64,000 nucleotides of DNA from an uncultured Bacteroidales bacterium (GTDB lineage: Bacteria; Bacteroidota; Bacteroidia; Bacteroidales; UBA11471): the NCBI GenBank assembly GCA_947625885.1, contig CANQQA010000005.1, positions 52,329 through 116,328 on the forward strand, given 5' to 3'. Below the pieces are notes generated by a model. It was not told the origin of the DNA. It ran no database searches and saw only the letters and a program-made list of their open reading frames with translations. The translations under genes were made by a program, and so were the position numbers. Below are positions 55,944 through 64,000 of this stretch, one piece after another. Positions within the stretch are counted from its first letter, which is position 1. Every line of letters starts with the position of its first letter.

Positions 55944-55974
55944 TTTGTTTTACCGGTTGTTTTCCGTAATTTTG
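55944..55974 (+). promoter_or_regulatory. Promoter of the GH106 gene
   Basis: TTTG (55944-55947) and TAATTTTG (55967-55974) are exactly 19 bases apart. The -7 box ends 15 bases before the chosen ATG, and an upstream in-frame Met at 55906 would precede the promoter. Confidence 0.75.
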
Positions 55975-55989
55975 GCAAATAATAAAGAT

Positions 55990-58900
55990 ATGTATCGGAT
56001 ATTCTGTTTGGGATTAGCGGCTCTACTCGGCTTGACGGGGTGCGGACGACACGCCTGCGAAACGTCCGGTTCTCTGCGGGAGGCTTTGGCAGGCTTTCTC
56101 ACGCCGCAAGACACGGCACGGACGAAAGTGTGGTGGTTTCACGGCGAAACGGAAACGACCCGCAAAGGCATCACCGCCGATTTGGAAGCGTTCCGGCACG
56201 CCGGCGTGGGCGGAGTCGTCTATTACGACCAAGTGCACGGCGACGGAAAAGGGGCGTGCGAGGCGCTCTCGCCGGAATGGTGGGAGATGCTGTTTTTCGC
56301 CGCGCAGGAGGCTGCCCGCGTAGGGCTCTCTTTTGAAACGCATATCTCCAACGGCTTCGTAGCCGGCGGACCGTGGATTACGCCCGAATCGGGTATGCAG
56401 ATGCTCACTGCTGCCGATACGACGCTGACGGGAGGTCGCCGCATAGAAGCGCGGCTGCCGAAGCCTGAATCGGTTTACGGCTGCTACGGCGATGTCGCCG
56501 TACTGGCATTTCCAGTCGCCGACGATGCCGGCGACAGCCGCTCGCTGCACCCGCGCATCACGTGCAATATCCGAGACCTCGATGCCGAAAAAATATTCGA
56601 ACACGGGAAAACATTGGTGCGCATTCCTGTGCAGGAGCGCGGGAATGCGGTATTCCTGACGCTCGACTTCGGACGCGACTTCACCGCCCGCAGTTTCTCC
56701 TATCAAGCCGCGCCGCAAGGCAAGGCGACCACAAGTGCGACCAACGTGCCGGGCTGTCCGTCGGACACGTTCACGGGCACGGGCTATCGGGTGCTGCCCG
56801 ACTTGGGCACCCTCGAAGCATCGGACAACGGCACCGACTACCGCCCCGTGTGCCGGCTGCTGCCGATATACAAGGCGCATTCGAACTGGCGGCAGAAGAC
56901 GGTTTCATTTCCGGCAGTTACCGCCCGCTATTTCCGCCTCCGCCTATACGGCGGAGAGGAGAGCGACCGTGCACCCGACATTCGGCTCGGCGACGTGTGT
57001 CTGTCGTCGCACACCTGCATCGACCAGTGGGAAGAGAAAGTGGGGCTTTTCTCCGAATACATCGAGAAAGACCGCACGCCGGCTTACGCACCGGAGGAGA
57101 CGGTGCAGCGCAAAGACATCATCGACCTGACGGCTCGTGTCGACAGCAGCGGCACGCTGCGCTGGGACGCCCCGCAAGGGCGGTGGAGAATCGTGCGGCT
57201 GGCTTACGTTCCCACCGGCGGCAAGACAAAGCACGGACGGAGCAACATGAAAGGACCGGAATGCGACAAGCTGTCGGCTCGCGCCGTCGAGATGCACTGG
57301 AACAATTACCTGAAACCGATTGCCGACTCGCTGAAACGACACGGCGGCAGACTATCGGGCGTGGCGATGGACAGCCACGAAGCCGGTTCGCAAAACTGGA
57401 CGAAAGGATTTGAAAAAGAGTTTCTGCGCCTGCGGGGATACGACATGATGCCTTACCTGCCCGCCATGGCGGGCTACGTGGTGGGGTCGCGCGAGGAATC
57501 AGACCGCTTCCTGTTCGACGTCCGCCGCACGATAGCCGACCTCATCGCCGAAAAATATTACGAAACGCTGCAACGGCTGTGTCGGGAAAACGGATTGGAA
57601 TTTACGGCACAGGCAACGGGAAACGCCCTCTGCATCGTGGCTGACCCCATACAAGCCAAAGGCCGGGTGGAAAAACCGCAGGGCGAATTTTGGGCGATAC
57701 ACCCCGACGGAAACTACGACATCAAAGAGTGTTCGTCGGCAGCCCACCTGTACGGGAAGCGCATCGCCTCGGCGGAAGCCTTTACCGACGCCCGATTTTC
57801 CCATTCACCGGCATACTTGAAATCGCTGGCGGACTATGCCTACTGTTTCGGTATCAACGAGTTCGCCGTTTGCGCCTCGGCTTACCAGCCCTACCTCGAC
57901 AAGATACCCGGCAACACCGGCGGCGGGCGCCACTACTGCCTCAACCGAAACAATACCTACTGGTCGTACAGCCGCAATTTCTGGGACTATCAGGCGCGCT
58001 GCGCCTTCCTGATGCGGCAGGGCGAGCCGGTCGTCGACCTATGTATCTATCTCGGCGAAAACGCGCCGGTGAAAATATTGACGCACCGTCTGCCCGAAGT
58101 GCCGGCAGGGCTTGACTTCGACGCCTTCACGACCGACGCGCTGCTGTCGAGAATGTCGGCGGACGACGGGCGCATCGTCCTGCCCGACGGCATGAGCTAC
58201 CGCATGATGGTGCTGCCCCGCAACGGCGAAATAACGTGGGAGGCTCTGCAAAAAATCGCATCGCTCGTGAAAGCCGGCGTGCCCGTTTACGGCAGTCGAC
58301 CTACCGGCTCGCGAAGCCTGCGCGACAACGGACATGACCGGCAGTACAACGCTTTGGTCGCAGAAATGTGGGGCGAAGAAGCGACACCGTCGGGGCACCG
58401 CCGATACGGGAAAGGTACGGTGTATTGGGGGTTGCCTTTGACAAAAGCGGTCGAAGCGGCGGGCATCGCGCCCGACCTCGCTCTCGCTCACGGCAGCGTG
58501 AAAAAAGATTCAATCTATTTCGCCCATCGCCGACTTGCCGATGCCGACCTCTATTTCATTGCCAATCATGCCGACACGCCGATGAACGATACATTCACAT
58601 TCCGTTGCGACCGGACGGCAGCAGAGTTGTGGAATCCGGTTACGGGGCAGCGTTACCGGCTGTCGACAGAGGCGTCGCCCAAAGGCTTCGTGTCCGTGCC
58701 TTTGCAATTCGCGGCAAAAGAATCGTTCTTCATCGTATGGACAGACGAGCCGTCGAGCAACCTGCCCTGTCTACCGAACATGATGACGGAACGGCGCGAA
58801 GAAATCGCCGGAGAATGGAGCGTCTGTTTTTCCGAAAAATCGGGCGGCTGCGGAAAAACGGTATTCGACACGCTCGCCGACTGGCGCGACAGCGACGACC

Positions 58901-59286
58901 CGCGCATCAAATACTATTCGGGCACAGCCGTTTACAAAAAAGAAATACAGATAAAAAAACAAACTTCGGACGAGCGGCTGTACCTGCAATTCGAGGCGCT
59001 GTACGACGTTGCCCGCATCGTACTCGGCAGCGATACCATTGCCACCGTATGGTGCGCGCCTTACGAAGCCGACCTGACAGAGGCAGCAAGAAACGGAAAA
59101 GACACGTTGAAAATATTTGTAGCCAACTCGCTGATGAACCGTATGATAGGCGATGCCTCCCTGCCGGAGAGTAAGCGGATAACGTGCGCCCTGCCGCCAA
59201 TTGTTACACCCGATGATACGTTACAACCTTCCGGCATCGTCGGAAAAATATTCATTCTGTATCGCCGCCCGCCGGTAGGCAAATAA
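55990..59286 (+). CDS. GH106-type glycoside hydrolase, probable alpha-L-rhamnosidase lipoprotein
   Basis: This 1098-residue protein begins with a lipoprotein signal (FCLGLAALLGLTGC). The body matches GH106: VWWFHGETETTRKGI, the (b/a)8 strand GVGGVVYYDQVHG, SFETHISNGFVAGGPWI, MDSHEAGSQNWTKGFEKEF, FTAQATGN and ASAEAFTDARFSHSP. The C-terminus is a beta-sandwich similar to galactose-binding folds (VYKKEIQIKK and YLQFEALYDVARIVLGSD). GH106 enzymes release alpha-L-rhamnose from plant or bacterial glycans. No susC/susD pair or other CAZyme lies beside it, so it is not in a recognisable polysaccharide locus. Confidence 0.88.
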   Translation: MYRIFCLGLAALLGLTGCGRHACETSGSLREALAGFLTPQDTARTKVWWFHGETETTRKGITADLEAFRHAGVGGVVYYDQVHGDGKGACEALSPEWWEMLFFAAQEAARVGLSFETHISNGFVAGGPWITPESGMQMLTAADTTLTGGRRIEARLPKPESVYGCYGDVAVLAFPVADDAGDSRSLHPRITCNIRDLDAEKIFEHGKTLVRIPVQERGNAVFLTLDFGRDFTARSFSYQAAPQGKATTSATNVPGCPSDTFTGTGYRVLPDLGTLEASDNGTDYRPVCRLLPIYKAHSNWRQKTVSFPAVTARYFRLRLYGGEESDRAPDIRLGDVCLSSHTCIDQWEEKVGLFSEYIEKDRTPAYAPEETVQRKDIIDLTARVDSSGTLRWDAPQGRWRIVRLAYVPTGGKTKHGRSNMKGPECDKLSARAVEMHWNNYLKPIADSLKRHGGRLSGVAMDSHEAGSQNWTKGFEKEFLRLRGYDMMPYLPAMAGYVVGSREESDRFLFDVRRTIADLIAEKYYETLQRLCRENGLEFTAQATGNALCIVADPIQAKGRVEKPQGEFWAIHPDGNYDIKECSSAAHLYGKRIASAEAFTDARFSHSPAYLKSLADYAYCFGINEFAVCASAYQPYLDKIPGNTGGGRHYCLNRNNTYWSYSRNFWDYQARCAFLMRQGEPVVDLCIYLGENAPVKILTHRLPEVPAGLDFDAFTTDALLSRMSADDGRIVLPDGMSYRMMVLPRNGEITWEALQKIASLVKAGVPVYGSRPTGSRSLRDNGHDRQYNALVAEMWGEEATPSGHRRYGKGTVYWGLPLTKAVEAAGIAPDLALAHGSVKKDSIYFAHRRLADADLYFIANHADTPMNDTFTFRCDRTAAELWNPVTGQRYRLSTEASPKGFVSVPLQFAAKESFFIVWTDEPSSNLPCLPNMMTERREEIAGEWSVCFSEKSGGCGKTVFDTLADWRDSDDPRIKYYSGTAVYKKEIQIKKQTSDERLYLQFEALYDVARIVLGSDTIATVWCAPYEADLTEAARNGKDTLKIFVANSLMNRMIGDASLPESKRITCALPPIVTPDDTLQPSGIVGKIFILYRRPPVGK

Positions 59287-59327
59287 AAAAGAGCGGGAAA
59301 GGAAATGCGGATTTGCCGCAAAATAAT

Positions 59328-59335
59328 TACTTTTG
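59328..59335 (+). promoter_or_regulatory. -7 promoter element of the mtaB operon
   Basis: TACTTTTG ends 14 bases before the ATG at 59350. The nearest TTTG (59312-59315) is only 12 bases upstream, too close for a standard -33 box. Confidence 0.55.
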
Positions 59336-59349
59336 CGGAGTATCTCAAA

Positions 59350-60690
59350 ATGTTTCAGCACGTGAGCGACAGCCGAACTCTCCAACCGCAGCGGGCAGCC
59401 TACTACACGTTGGGCTGCAAACTCAACTTCGCCGAGACCTCGACCATAGGTCGCCTCTTGGAAGAACGGGGCATACACCGCGCCGCCAACGGCGAGGCTG
59501 CCGACCTCTGCATCATCAATACTTGTTCCGTTACCGAGCTGGCTGACAAGAAATGCCGCCAAGCCATACGCCGCATTATACGCCGCCACCCGGGTGCAGC
59601 CGTCATCATTACGGGCTGCTACGCCCAACTGAAACCCGACGATGTGGCGCATATCGAGGGGGTGGATTTGGTCTTGGGCGCGGAGGAGAAAGGAAAGATA
59701 ACGGAGTTTCTCGACCGGCTGCACAAACGACAGGGCGCAGGCGACATCGCCACCACCCCGAGCAAAGAGATACGCCGCTTCGCACCCTCGTGCTCGCGCG
59801 GCGACCGCACCCGCTACTTTCTGAAAGTGCAGGACGGCTGCGACTACTTCTGCTCGTACTGCACCATACCTTTTGCACGCGGACGCAGCCGCAACGGCTC
59901 GATTGCCGACCTCGTGAGACAAGCGGAGGAAGTTGTCGAAGAAGGAGGACGCGAAATCGTGCTGACAGGCGTGAACATCGGCGACTTCGGTCGCTCGACG
60001 GGCGAATCGTTTTACGACCTTGTCGGCGCACTCGACCGCGTGAAGGGCATCGCCCGCTACCGCATCTCGTCGCTGGAGCCGGACTTGCTCACCGACGAAC
60101 TCATCGACTTCGTGGCAGCATCACAACGATTCGCTCCGCACTTCCACATTCCGCTGCAATCGGGCAGCGACGAAGTGCTGCGCCTGATGCGCCGCCGATA
60201 CGACACGGCACTCTTTGCCGATAAAATCGCACATATCCGGCGAGTCATGCCCGACGCATTCATCGGCGTGGATTTAATCGTAGGTATGCGCGGTGAAACC
60301 GATACTTTTTTCGATGAATCCGCCACTTTCGTCGAAAGTCTCGACCTCTCGCAACTGCACGTGTTTACCTACTCCGAGCGACCGGGCACGCAGGCGTTGC
60401 GCATCACCCCCGTCGTCCCGCAAGAGGTGCGGCACGAACGCTGCCGGCGAATGCTCGAAATATCCGATAAAAAACTTCGCCGCTTCTACTCCTCGCAAAT
60501 GGGGAAAACACGCCCCGTACTCTTCGAACACCCCGCCAAAGGCGCGCCGATGCACGGCTTCACCGACAACTACGTGCGGGTGGAACTGCCGTTCGACAAG
60601 TCGCTCGTCAATACCGTCTGCGACGTAAAAATCGGCGGATTCATCGAAAAAAATGACATTCCGACCCTGCAAGCAACTCTCGCGATATGA
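59350..60690 (+). CDS. mtaB: tRNA t6A37 methylthiotransferase
   Basis: MtaB converts t6A at position 37 of ANN-decoding tRNAs to ms2t6A. The 446-residue radical-SAM enzyme has the N-terminal cluster domain (TLGCKLNFAE, NTCSVTELADKKCR, ITGCYAQLKPDD), the radical-SAM motif CDYFCSYC with Cys164, 168 and 171, and a C-terminal TRAM-like part. I start at 59350 because an upstream in-frame Met (59305) would precede the promoter. The stop overlaps the next start by 4 bases (ATGA). Confidence 0.94.
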   Translation: MFQHVSDSRTLQPQRAAYYTLGCKLNFAETSTIGRLLEERGIHRAANGEAADLCIINTCSVTELADKKCRQAIRRIIRRHPGAAVIITGCYAQLKPDDVAHIEGVDLVLGAEEKGKITEFLDRLHKRQGAGDIATTPSKEIRRFAPSCSRGDRTRYFLKVQDGCDYFCSYCTIPFARGRSRNGSIADLVRQAEEVVEEGGREIVLTGVNIGDFGRSTGESFYDLVGALDRVKGIARYRISSLEPDLLTDELIDFVAASQRFAPHFHIPLQSGSDEVLRLMRRRYDTALFADKIAHIRRVMPDAFIGVDLIVGMRGETDTFFDESATFVESLDLSQLHVFTYSERPGTQALRITPVVPQEVRHERCRRMLEISDKKLRRFYSSQMGKTRPVLFEHPAKGAPMHGFTDNYVRVELPFDKSLVNTVCDVKIGGFIEKNDIPTLQATLAI

Positions 60691-61589
60691 AGAAAGAAAA
60701 GGCATACACGATTCTGTTGACGCCTGTCGGCTGGCTGCTGCGGCTGCTGGCATTTCTGCCGCTGCGGGCGCTCTTCGTTCTCTCCGACCTGCTTGCGCCT
60801 TTCGTGTATCACATCGTGAGATACCGGCGGAAAATCGTCCGCAAAAATCTGCAAAACTCTTTTCCCGAAAAGAGCGCGAAAGAGATTCGCCGCATCGAAC
60901 ACCGCTTCTACCGCCACTTCTGCGACTACTTTTTCGAGACCGTCAAGCTGCTGCACATATCCGACGACGAAATGCGCCGCCGCATGAAATTCATTCACGC
61001 CGAACGCATCGAAAACACCCTGAACAGCGGACGCTCGGTCATCATGATGCTGGGGCACTATGGCAACTGGGAGTACATCTCGTCGATTTCGCTGTGGCTG
61101 CACGTACCAAACACCGATCTCGGACAAATATACCGTCCGTTGAAAAACGCATGGGCTGACCGGCTGTTCCTGAAAATACGCTCCCGATTCGGGCTCGCCA
61201 ACATTCCCAAAAACGATACCCTGCGAGCGCTGCTCGCCACCCGCGCCGCCGGTCGGGTGTCGGGCACGGGATTCATCGCCGACCAAACTCCATCGCCCGC
61301 CAATATTCACCACCGGACAACGTTCCTGCACCAAGACACACCGATACTCACCGGCGGCGAAACCATTGCCAAAAAGCTCGATTTCGCCGTGATGTACTTC
61401 GATGTGGAAAAAGTGAAACGAGGCTGCTACACGGCAACGATACGGGAAATCGCGATGAATCCGCGCGAATGTCCCGACTACGAAATTTCAGACCGGTATA
61501 TCGCGCTGATGGAACAGACAATTCTGCGCGCGCCGGCATATTGGCTCTGGTCGCACAACCGGTGGAAACATCACCGACAAACCGAATAA
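60687..61589 (+). CDS. Lipid A biosynthesis acyltransferase (LpxL/HtrB family)
   Basis: This 300-residue inner-membrane enzyme adds a secondary acyl chain to lipid A. It has one N-terminal membrane helix and the catalytic HxxxxE pair His124/Glu129 in MMLGHYGNWEYIS, then LGQIYRPLKNAWADRLF and GFIADQTPSPANIHHRTTFL. Bacteroidota lipid A is mostly penta-acylated and one such enzyme is usual. The start overlaps the mtaB stop, so translation is coupled. T9SS cargo is anchored to LPS, so the product could matter for that surface. Confidence 0.92.
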   Translation: MKKEKAYTILLTPVGWLLRLLAFLPLRALFVLSDLLAPFVYHIVRYRRKIVRKNLQNSFPEKSAKEIRRIEHRFYRHFCDYFFETVKLLHISDDEMRRRMKFIHAERIENTLNSGRSVIMMLGHYGNWEYISSISLWLHVPNTDLGQIYRPLKNAWADRLFLKIRSRFGLANIPKNDTLRALLATRAAGRVSGTGFIADQTPSPANIHHRTTFLHQDTPILTGGETIAKKLDFAVMYFDVEKVKRGCYTATIREIAMNPRECPDYEISDRYIALMEQTILRAPAYWLWSHNRWKHHRQTE

Positions 61590-61593
61590 TCCC

Positions 61594-62592
61594 ATGAAAA
61601 AAGTCGCCGTCATCATCTTGAACTGGAACGGAGCCGCCCTGCTGCGGGAGTTTCTCCCGTCGGTATGCGCCCACACGCCGGAAGAACTCGCCGACGTGGT
61701 GGTCGCTGACAACGGGTCGACCGACGATTCCTTAGCGTGGGTGGAAAAAACATTCCCGCAAGTGCGCATCATGCGCCTGCCAAAAAACTACGGATATGCC
61801 GGCGGGTACAATTCAGCCGTGAAAGAGCTGGAATATCCCTACGTGGTGCTGCTCAACTCCGACGTGGAAACGCCGGAAGGGTGGTTACCGCCACTGCTCG
61901 ACTTCTGCGAGAGCCATGCCGACGTGGGCGCCTGTCAACCCAAGCTGCTTTCCTACCGCGACAAAAAGGCGTTCGAGTATGCCGGCGCCGCCGGCGGTTT
62001 TCTCGACAAATACGGCTATCCTTATTGTCGGGGGCGCATCTTCTCCACCATTGAAAATGACAAAGGTCAATACGACACCCCCGCCGAAATATTCTGGGCG
62101 ACGGGCGCATGTCTGTTTATCCGGAGAGAAGTGTATTTGAAAGCGGGCGGTCTCGACGAAAATTTTTTCGCCCACATGGAGGAAATCGACCTCTGCTGGC
62201 GTGTAAAGCTGGCTGAATACAAAATCATGGTCGTGCCCGACAGCAAAGTGTATCACCTCGGCGGGGCAACGCTGGCTTCGACCGAGCCGCGAAAAACCTA
62301 TCTCAATTTTCGCAACAATCTGTTCATGCTCTACAAAAATCTGCCGCGCAAAGAGGGAAAGAAAATTTTTTTCCGGCGGCGGCTTCTCGACGCCATCGCT
62401 TTCGCCCGCTTTGTCGCCGGAGGAGAATGGAAACACGCCCGCGCCGTGTGGCAAGCCCATAATCATTTCCGCAAAGAGCGAAACCGCTATGACAGGCAGC
62501 CCCAAATCAATCTATTGAAAACGATGCCCGAAGGTCGCAGAAATATCATCATCGACTACTTCGTGAAAGGGCATCATACGTATCACCTCTGA
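61594..62592 (+). CDS. Family 2 glycosyltransferase
   Basis: This 332-residue GT-A enzyme shows VIILNWNGAALLREFLP, VVVADNGSTDDSLAWVE, the metal-site block VVLLNSDVETPEGWL and the acceptor region EIFWATGACLFIRREVYLKAGG with FFAHMEEIDLCWRV. It resembles rhamnosyl/galactosyl GT2 enzymes of surface glycan synthesis; donor and acceptor are not evident. It starts 4 bases after the lipid A acyltransferase, so the three genes from mtaB probably form one operon. Confidence 0.92.
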   Translation: MKKVAVIILNWNGAALLREFLPSVCAHTPEELADVVVADNGSTDDSLAWVEKTFPQVRIMRLPKNYGYAGGYNSAVKELEYPYVVLLNSDVETPEGWLPPLLDFCESHADVGACQPKLLSYRDKKAFEYAGAAGGFLDKYGYPYCRGRIFSTIENDKGQYDTPAEIFWATGACLFIRREVYLKAGGLDENFFAHMEEIDLCWRVKLAEYKIMVVPDSKVYHLGGATLASTEPRKTYLNFRNNLFMLYKNLPRKEGKKIFFRRRLLDAIAFARFVAGGEWKHARAVWQAHNHFRKERNRYDRQPQINLLKTMPEGRRNIIIDYFVKGHHTYHL

Positions 62593-62611
62593 ATTATCGA
62601 AAAAAGTCTTT

Positions 62612-62624
62612 CGCCGAGACGGCG
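62612..62624 (-). terminator. Small hairpin at the end of ilvA
   Basis: CGCCG-AGA-CGGCG forms a 5-bp hairpin. On the minus strand it is followed after a short spacer by CTTTTTT, so it may terminate ilvA. Confidence 0.45.
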
Positions 62625-62634
62625 CAACAGCGTG

Positions 62635-63831
62635 CTAAGAAATGACGGAATAACCGGCGGACATCAATTCCTGCCGTATGTCGTCGATATGCTCTTGATT
62701 ACGGGTTTCCAAAACCACTTGCAGGTAGCAGGCGTTGATGTCGTGCGTCTTTCCGGCACGCTCGTGGTGCACCGAAATGATGTTGGCGCCCGTGCGGGCA
62801 AGAATGCTCGTTACGCCCACCAACTCGCCCGGGCGGTCTGCCAGCTCCACCGTTAATACGTAAGAGCGTCCCGACTTCACCAACCCCCGATTGATGACAC
62901 GCGAAAGTATCGTAACGTCGATATTTCCGCCCGATACGAGGCATATCGTCTTTTTTCCGGTAATCGGCACCTTGTCGAACATGGCTGCCGCCACCGCCAC
63001 CGCACCGGCACCCTCCGCCACCAGCTTCTGCCGCTCGATGAGCGAAAGTATCGCGGTGGATATTTCGTCGTCGGTAACGGTTACGATATCATCGACATAT
63101 TTTTTGCAGTATTCGAAAGTATTTTTTCCGGGCTCTTTTACGGCGATGCCGTCGGCAATGGTCGATACAGAAGGGAGCCGCTCGATGCTGCCGTGCGCCA
63201 CCGACTGCACCATACTCGGCGCACCCGCCGCCTGCACGCCATATACTTTTATGTTCGGGCGCAGCGTCTTGAGCGCAAAAGCCACCCCCGAAATAAGTCC
63301 GCCGCCACCCACCGGCACGATGACCGCTTCGGCATCGGGGAGCTGTTCGAGCAATTCGAGACCTATCGAGCCCTGACCGGCTATCACATTCTCGTCGTCG
63401 AACGGGTGGACGAACGTATAACCTTTTTCCTCTTTCAGCTGCAAAGCCTTTTGATAGGCATCGTCGTACACGCCATCGACCAGACACACTTCCGCGCCCA
63501 ACCGCTTCGTCGCCTCCACCTTGGAAATAGGTGCGCCGGCAGGGAGGCATATCAGCGATTTGATGCCGTTTTTCGTCGCACCCAACGCCACGCCCTGCGC
63601 GTGATTTCCCGCCGAACAGGCAATGACGCCGTGCGCCTTTTCTTCGTCGGAAAGCTGCGATATTTTGTAATAGGCGCCCCGCACCTTGAACGAACCCGTG
63701 ATTTGCAGGTTCTCTGTTTTCAGGTATATCTTGCTGTCGGGGTTGATTTGCGGGGCAGCGATAAGGTCGGTACACCGTATCACTTCTTTCAATACGAAAG
63801 AAGCATGATAGATTTTGTCGAGAGATAGCAT
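62635..63831 (-). CDS. ilvA: Threonine ammonia-lyase with ACT domain
   Basis: IlvA deaminates threonine to 2-oxobutanoate, the entry to isoleucine synthesis. The 398-residue PLP enzyme has the Schiff-base Lys49 in ITGSFKVRGAYYK, the phosphate loop VPVGGGGLISGVAF and SAGNHAQGVA. Residues ~325-398 form a single ACT domain (YVLTVELADRPGELVGVTSIL). The single ACT domain is the short form, which may respond to isoleucine or valine. Asd in this window supplies the same pathway upstream. Confidence 0.95.
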   Translation of the reverse strand: MLSLDKIYHASFVLKEVIRCTDLIAAPQINPDSKIYLKTENLQITGSFKVRGAYYKISQLSDEEKAHGVIACSAGNHAQGVALGATKNGIKSLICLPAGAPISKVEATKRLGAEVCLVDGVYDDAYQKALQLKEEKGYTFVHPFDDENVIAGQGSIGLELLEQLPDAEAVIVPVGGGGLISGVAFALKTLRPNIKVYGVQAAGAPSMVQSVAHGSIERLPSVSTIADGIAVKEPGKNTFEYCKKYVDDIVTVTDDEISTAILSLIERQKLVAEGAGAVAVAAAMFDKVPITGKKTICLVSGGNIDVTILSRVINRGLVKSGRSYVLTVELADRPGELVGVTSILARTGANIISVHHERAGKTHDINACYLQVVLETRNQEHIDDIRQELMSAGYSVIS

Positions 63832-63848
63832 GGTTCAGGTATTTTTCG

Positions 63849-63856
63849 CAAATGTA
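63849..63856 (-). promoter_or_regulatory. -7 promoter element of ilvA
   Basis: On the minus strand TACATTTG fits TAnnTTTG and lies 18 bases before the ATG. No well spaced -33 TTG is seen. Confidence 0.5.
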
Positions 63857-63906
63857 CGAATCGTTTTTGAAAAATATTCCGAAAAGCGCAAAATTTATAT
63901 CTGCAA

Positions 63907-64000
63907 ACATTCATAAACACATCAGGGTAGAGTCAACCGGCAAGTGCAACATTACAAAAAAAGATTGAAGAAACACTCTTTTGGGGAGTTAAAGTTGAGT
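63907..64000. other. Gene-free right edge of the window
   Basis: These last bases show no gene start, tRNA or terminator. They are A-rich with the phrase GTAGAGTCAACCGGCAAGTG, which could be the edge of a mobile element, but nothing in the visible part supports that firmly. Confidence 0.3.

Overview
The window is ordinary chromosome from a member of the Bacteroidota, most likely order Bacteroidales. I base this on three things. Promoters follow the Bacteroidota pattern, TTG, then 19-22 bases, then TAnnTTTG, rather than the E. coli one. Starts generally lack Shine-Dalgarno runs. Three parts of the type IX secretion system (T9SS) are present (PorT, PorU, PorV), and the order porU-porV-ispF is, as I recall it, that of Porphyromonas gingivalis. 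Base composition looks moderate, close to half G+C. I cannot name the species.

Layout. 1-4.7 kb: end of an alanine racemase domain, tRNA-Leu(UAG), a secreted metzincin-like protease, a 2x[4Fe-4S] ferredoxin, porT and initiator tRNA-Met. 4.7-9.6 kb: a PepSY-like periplasmic protein, a RecB/AddA-type helicase-nuclease behind a SUI1 factor, and a fumarylacetoacetase-family hydrolase. 9.6-15.5 kb: porU, porV, ispF and an unrecognised secreted protein. 15.5-21 kb (minus strand): sodium symporter, 95-residue membrane protein, folP, cdaA (c-di-AMP synthase), GT39-type glycosyltransferase and GtrA.

21-39.2 kb (minus strand): one unbroken ribosomal array that joins the str, S10, spc and alpha operons. 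It runs rpsL-rpsG-fusA-rpsJ-rplCDWB-rpsS-rplV-rpsC-rplP-rpmC-rpsQ-rplNXE-rpsNH-rplFR-rpsE-rpmD-rplO-secY-map-infA-rpmJ-rpsMKD-rpoA-rplQ. A strong promoter sits before rpsL and a hairpin terminator after rplQ. There is no tuf after fusA and no rpoBC before rpsL.

39.4-64 kb: rnhB; peptidase (M28), sufE and peptide transporter; a glutamine amidotransferase/M19 dipeptidase fusion; asd; a CPA2 antiporter; an NfnAB-like flavoprotein pair; panB; an acyl-CoA ligase, gpmI and DUF3109 run; a GH106 lipoprotein; mtaB, lipid A acyltransferase and GT2 glycosyltransferase; ilvA. The last ~95 bases hold no recognised gene.

The genes are mostly housekeeping: translation, T9SS secretion, c-di-AMP signalling, isoprenoid, folate, pantothenate and threonine/isoleucine metabolism, redox balance and surface glycan or lipid A work. 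I found no CRISPR array, prophage, integrase or complete insertion sequence, and no convincing undescribed system. The best leads are the two-enzyme fusion at 43.4-45.2 kb, two structured gaps inside the ribosomal array, the cdaA-GT39-GtrA arrangement, and two unrecognised small secreted or membrane proteins.
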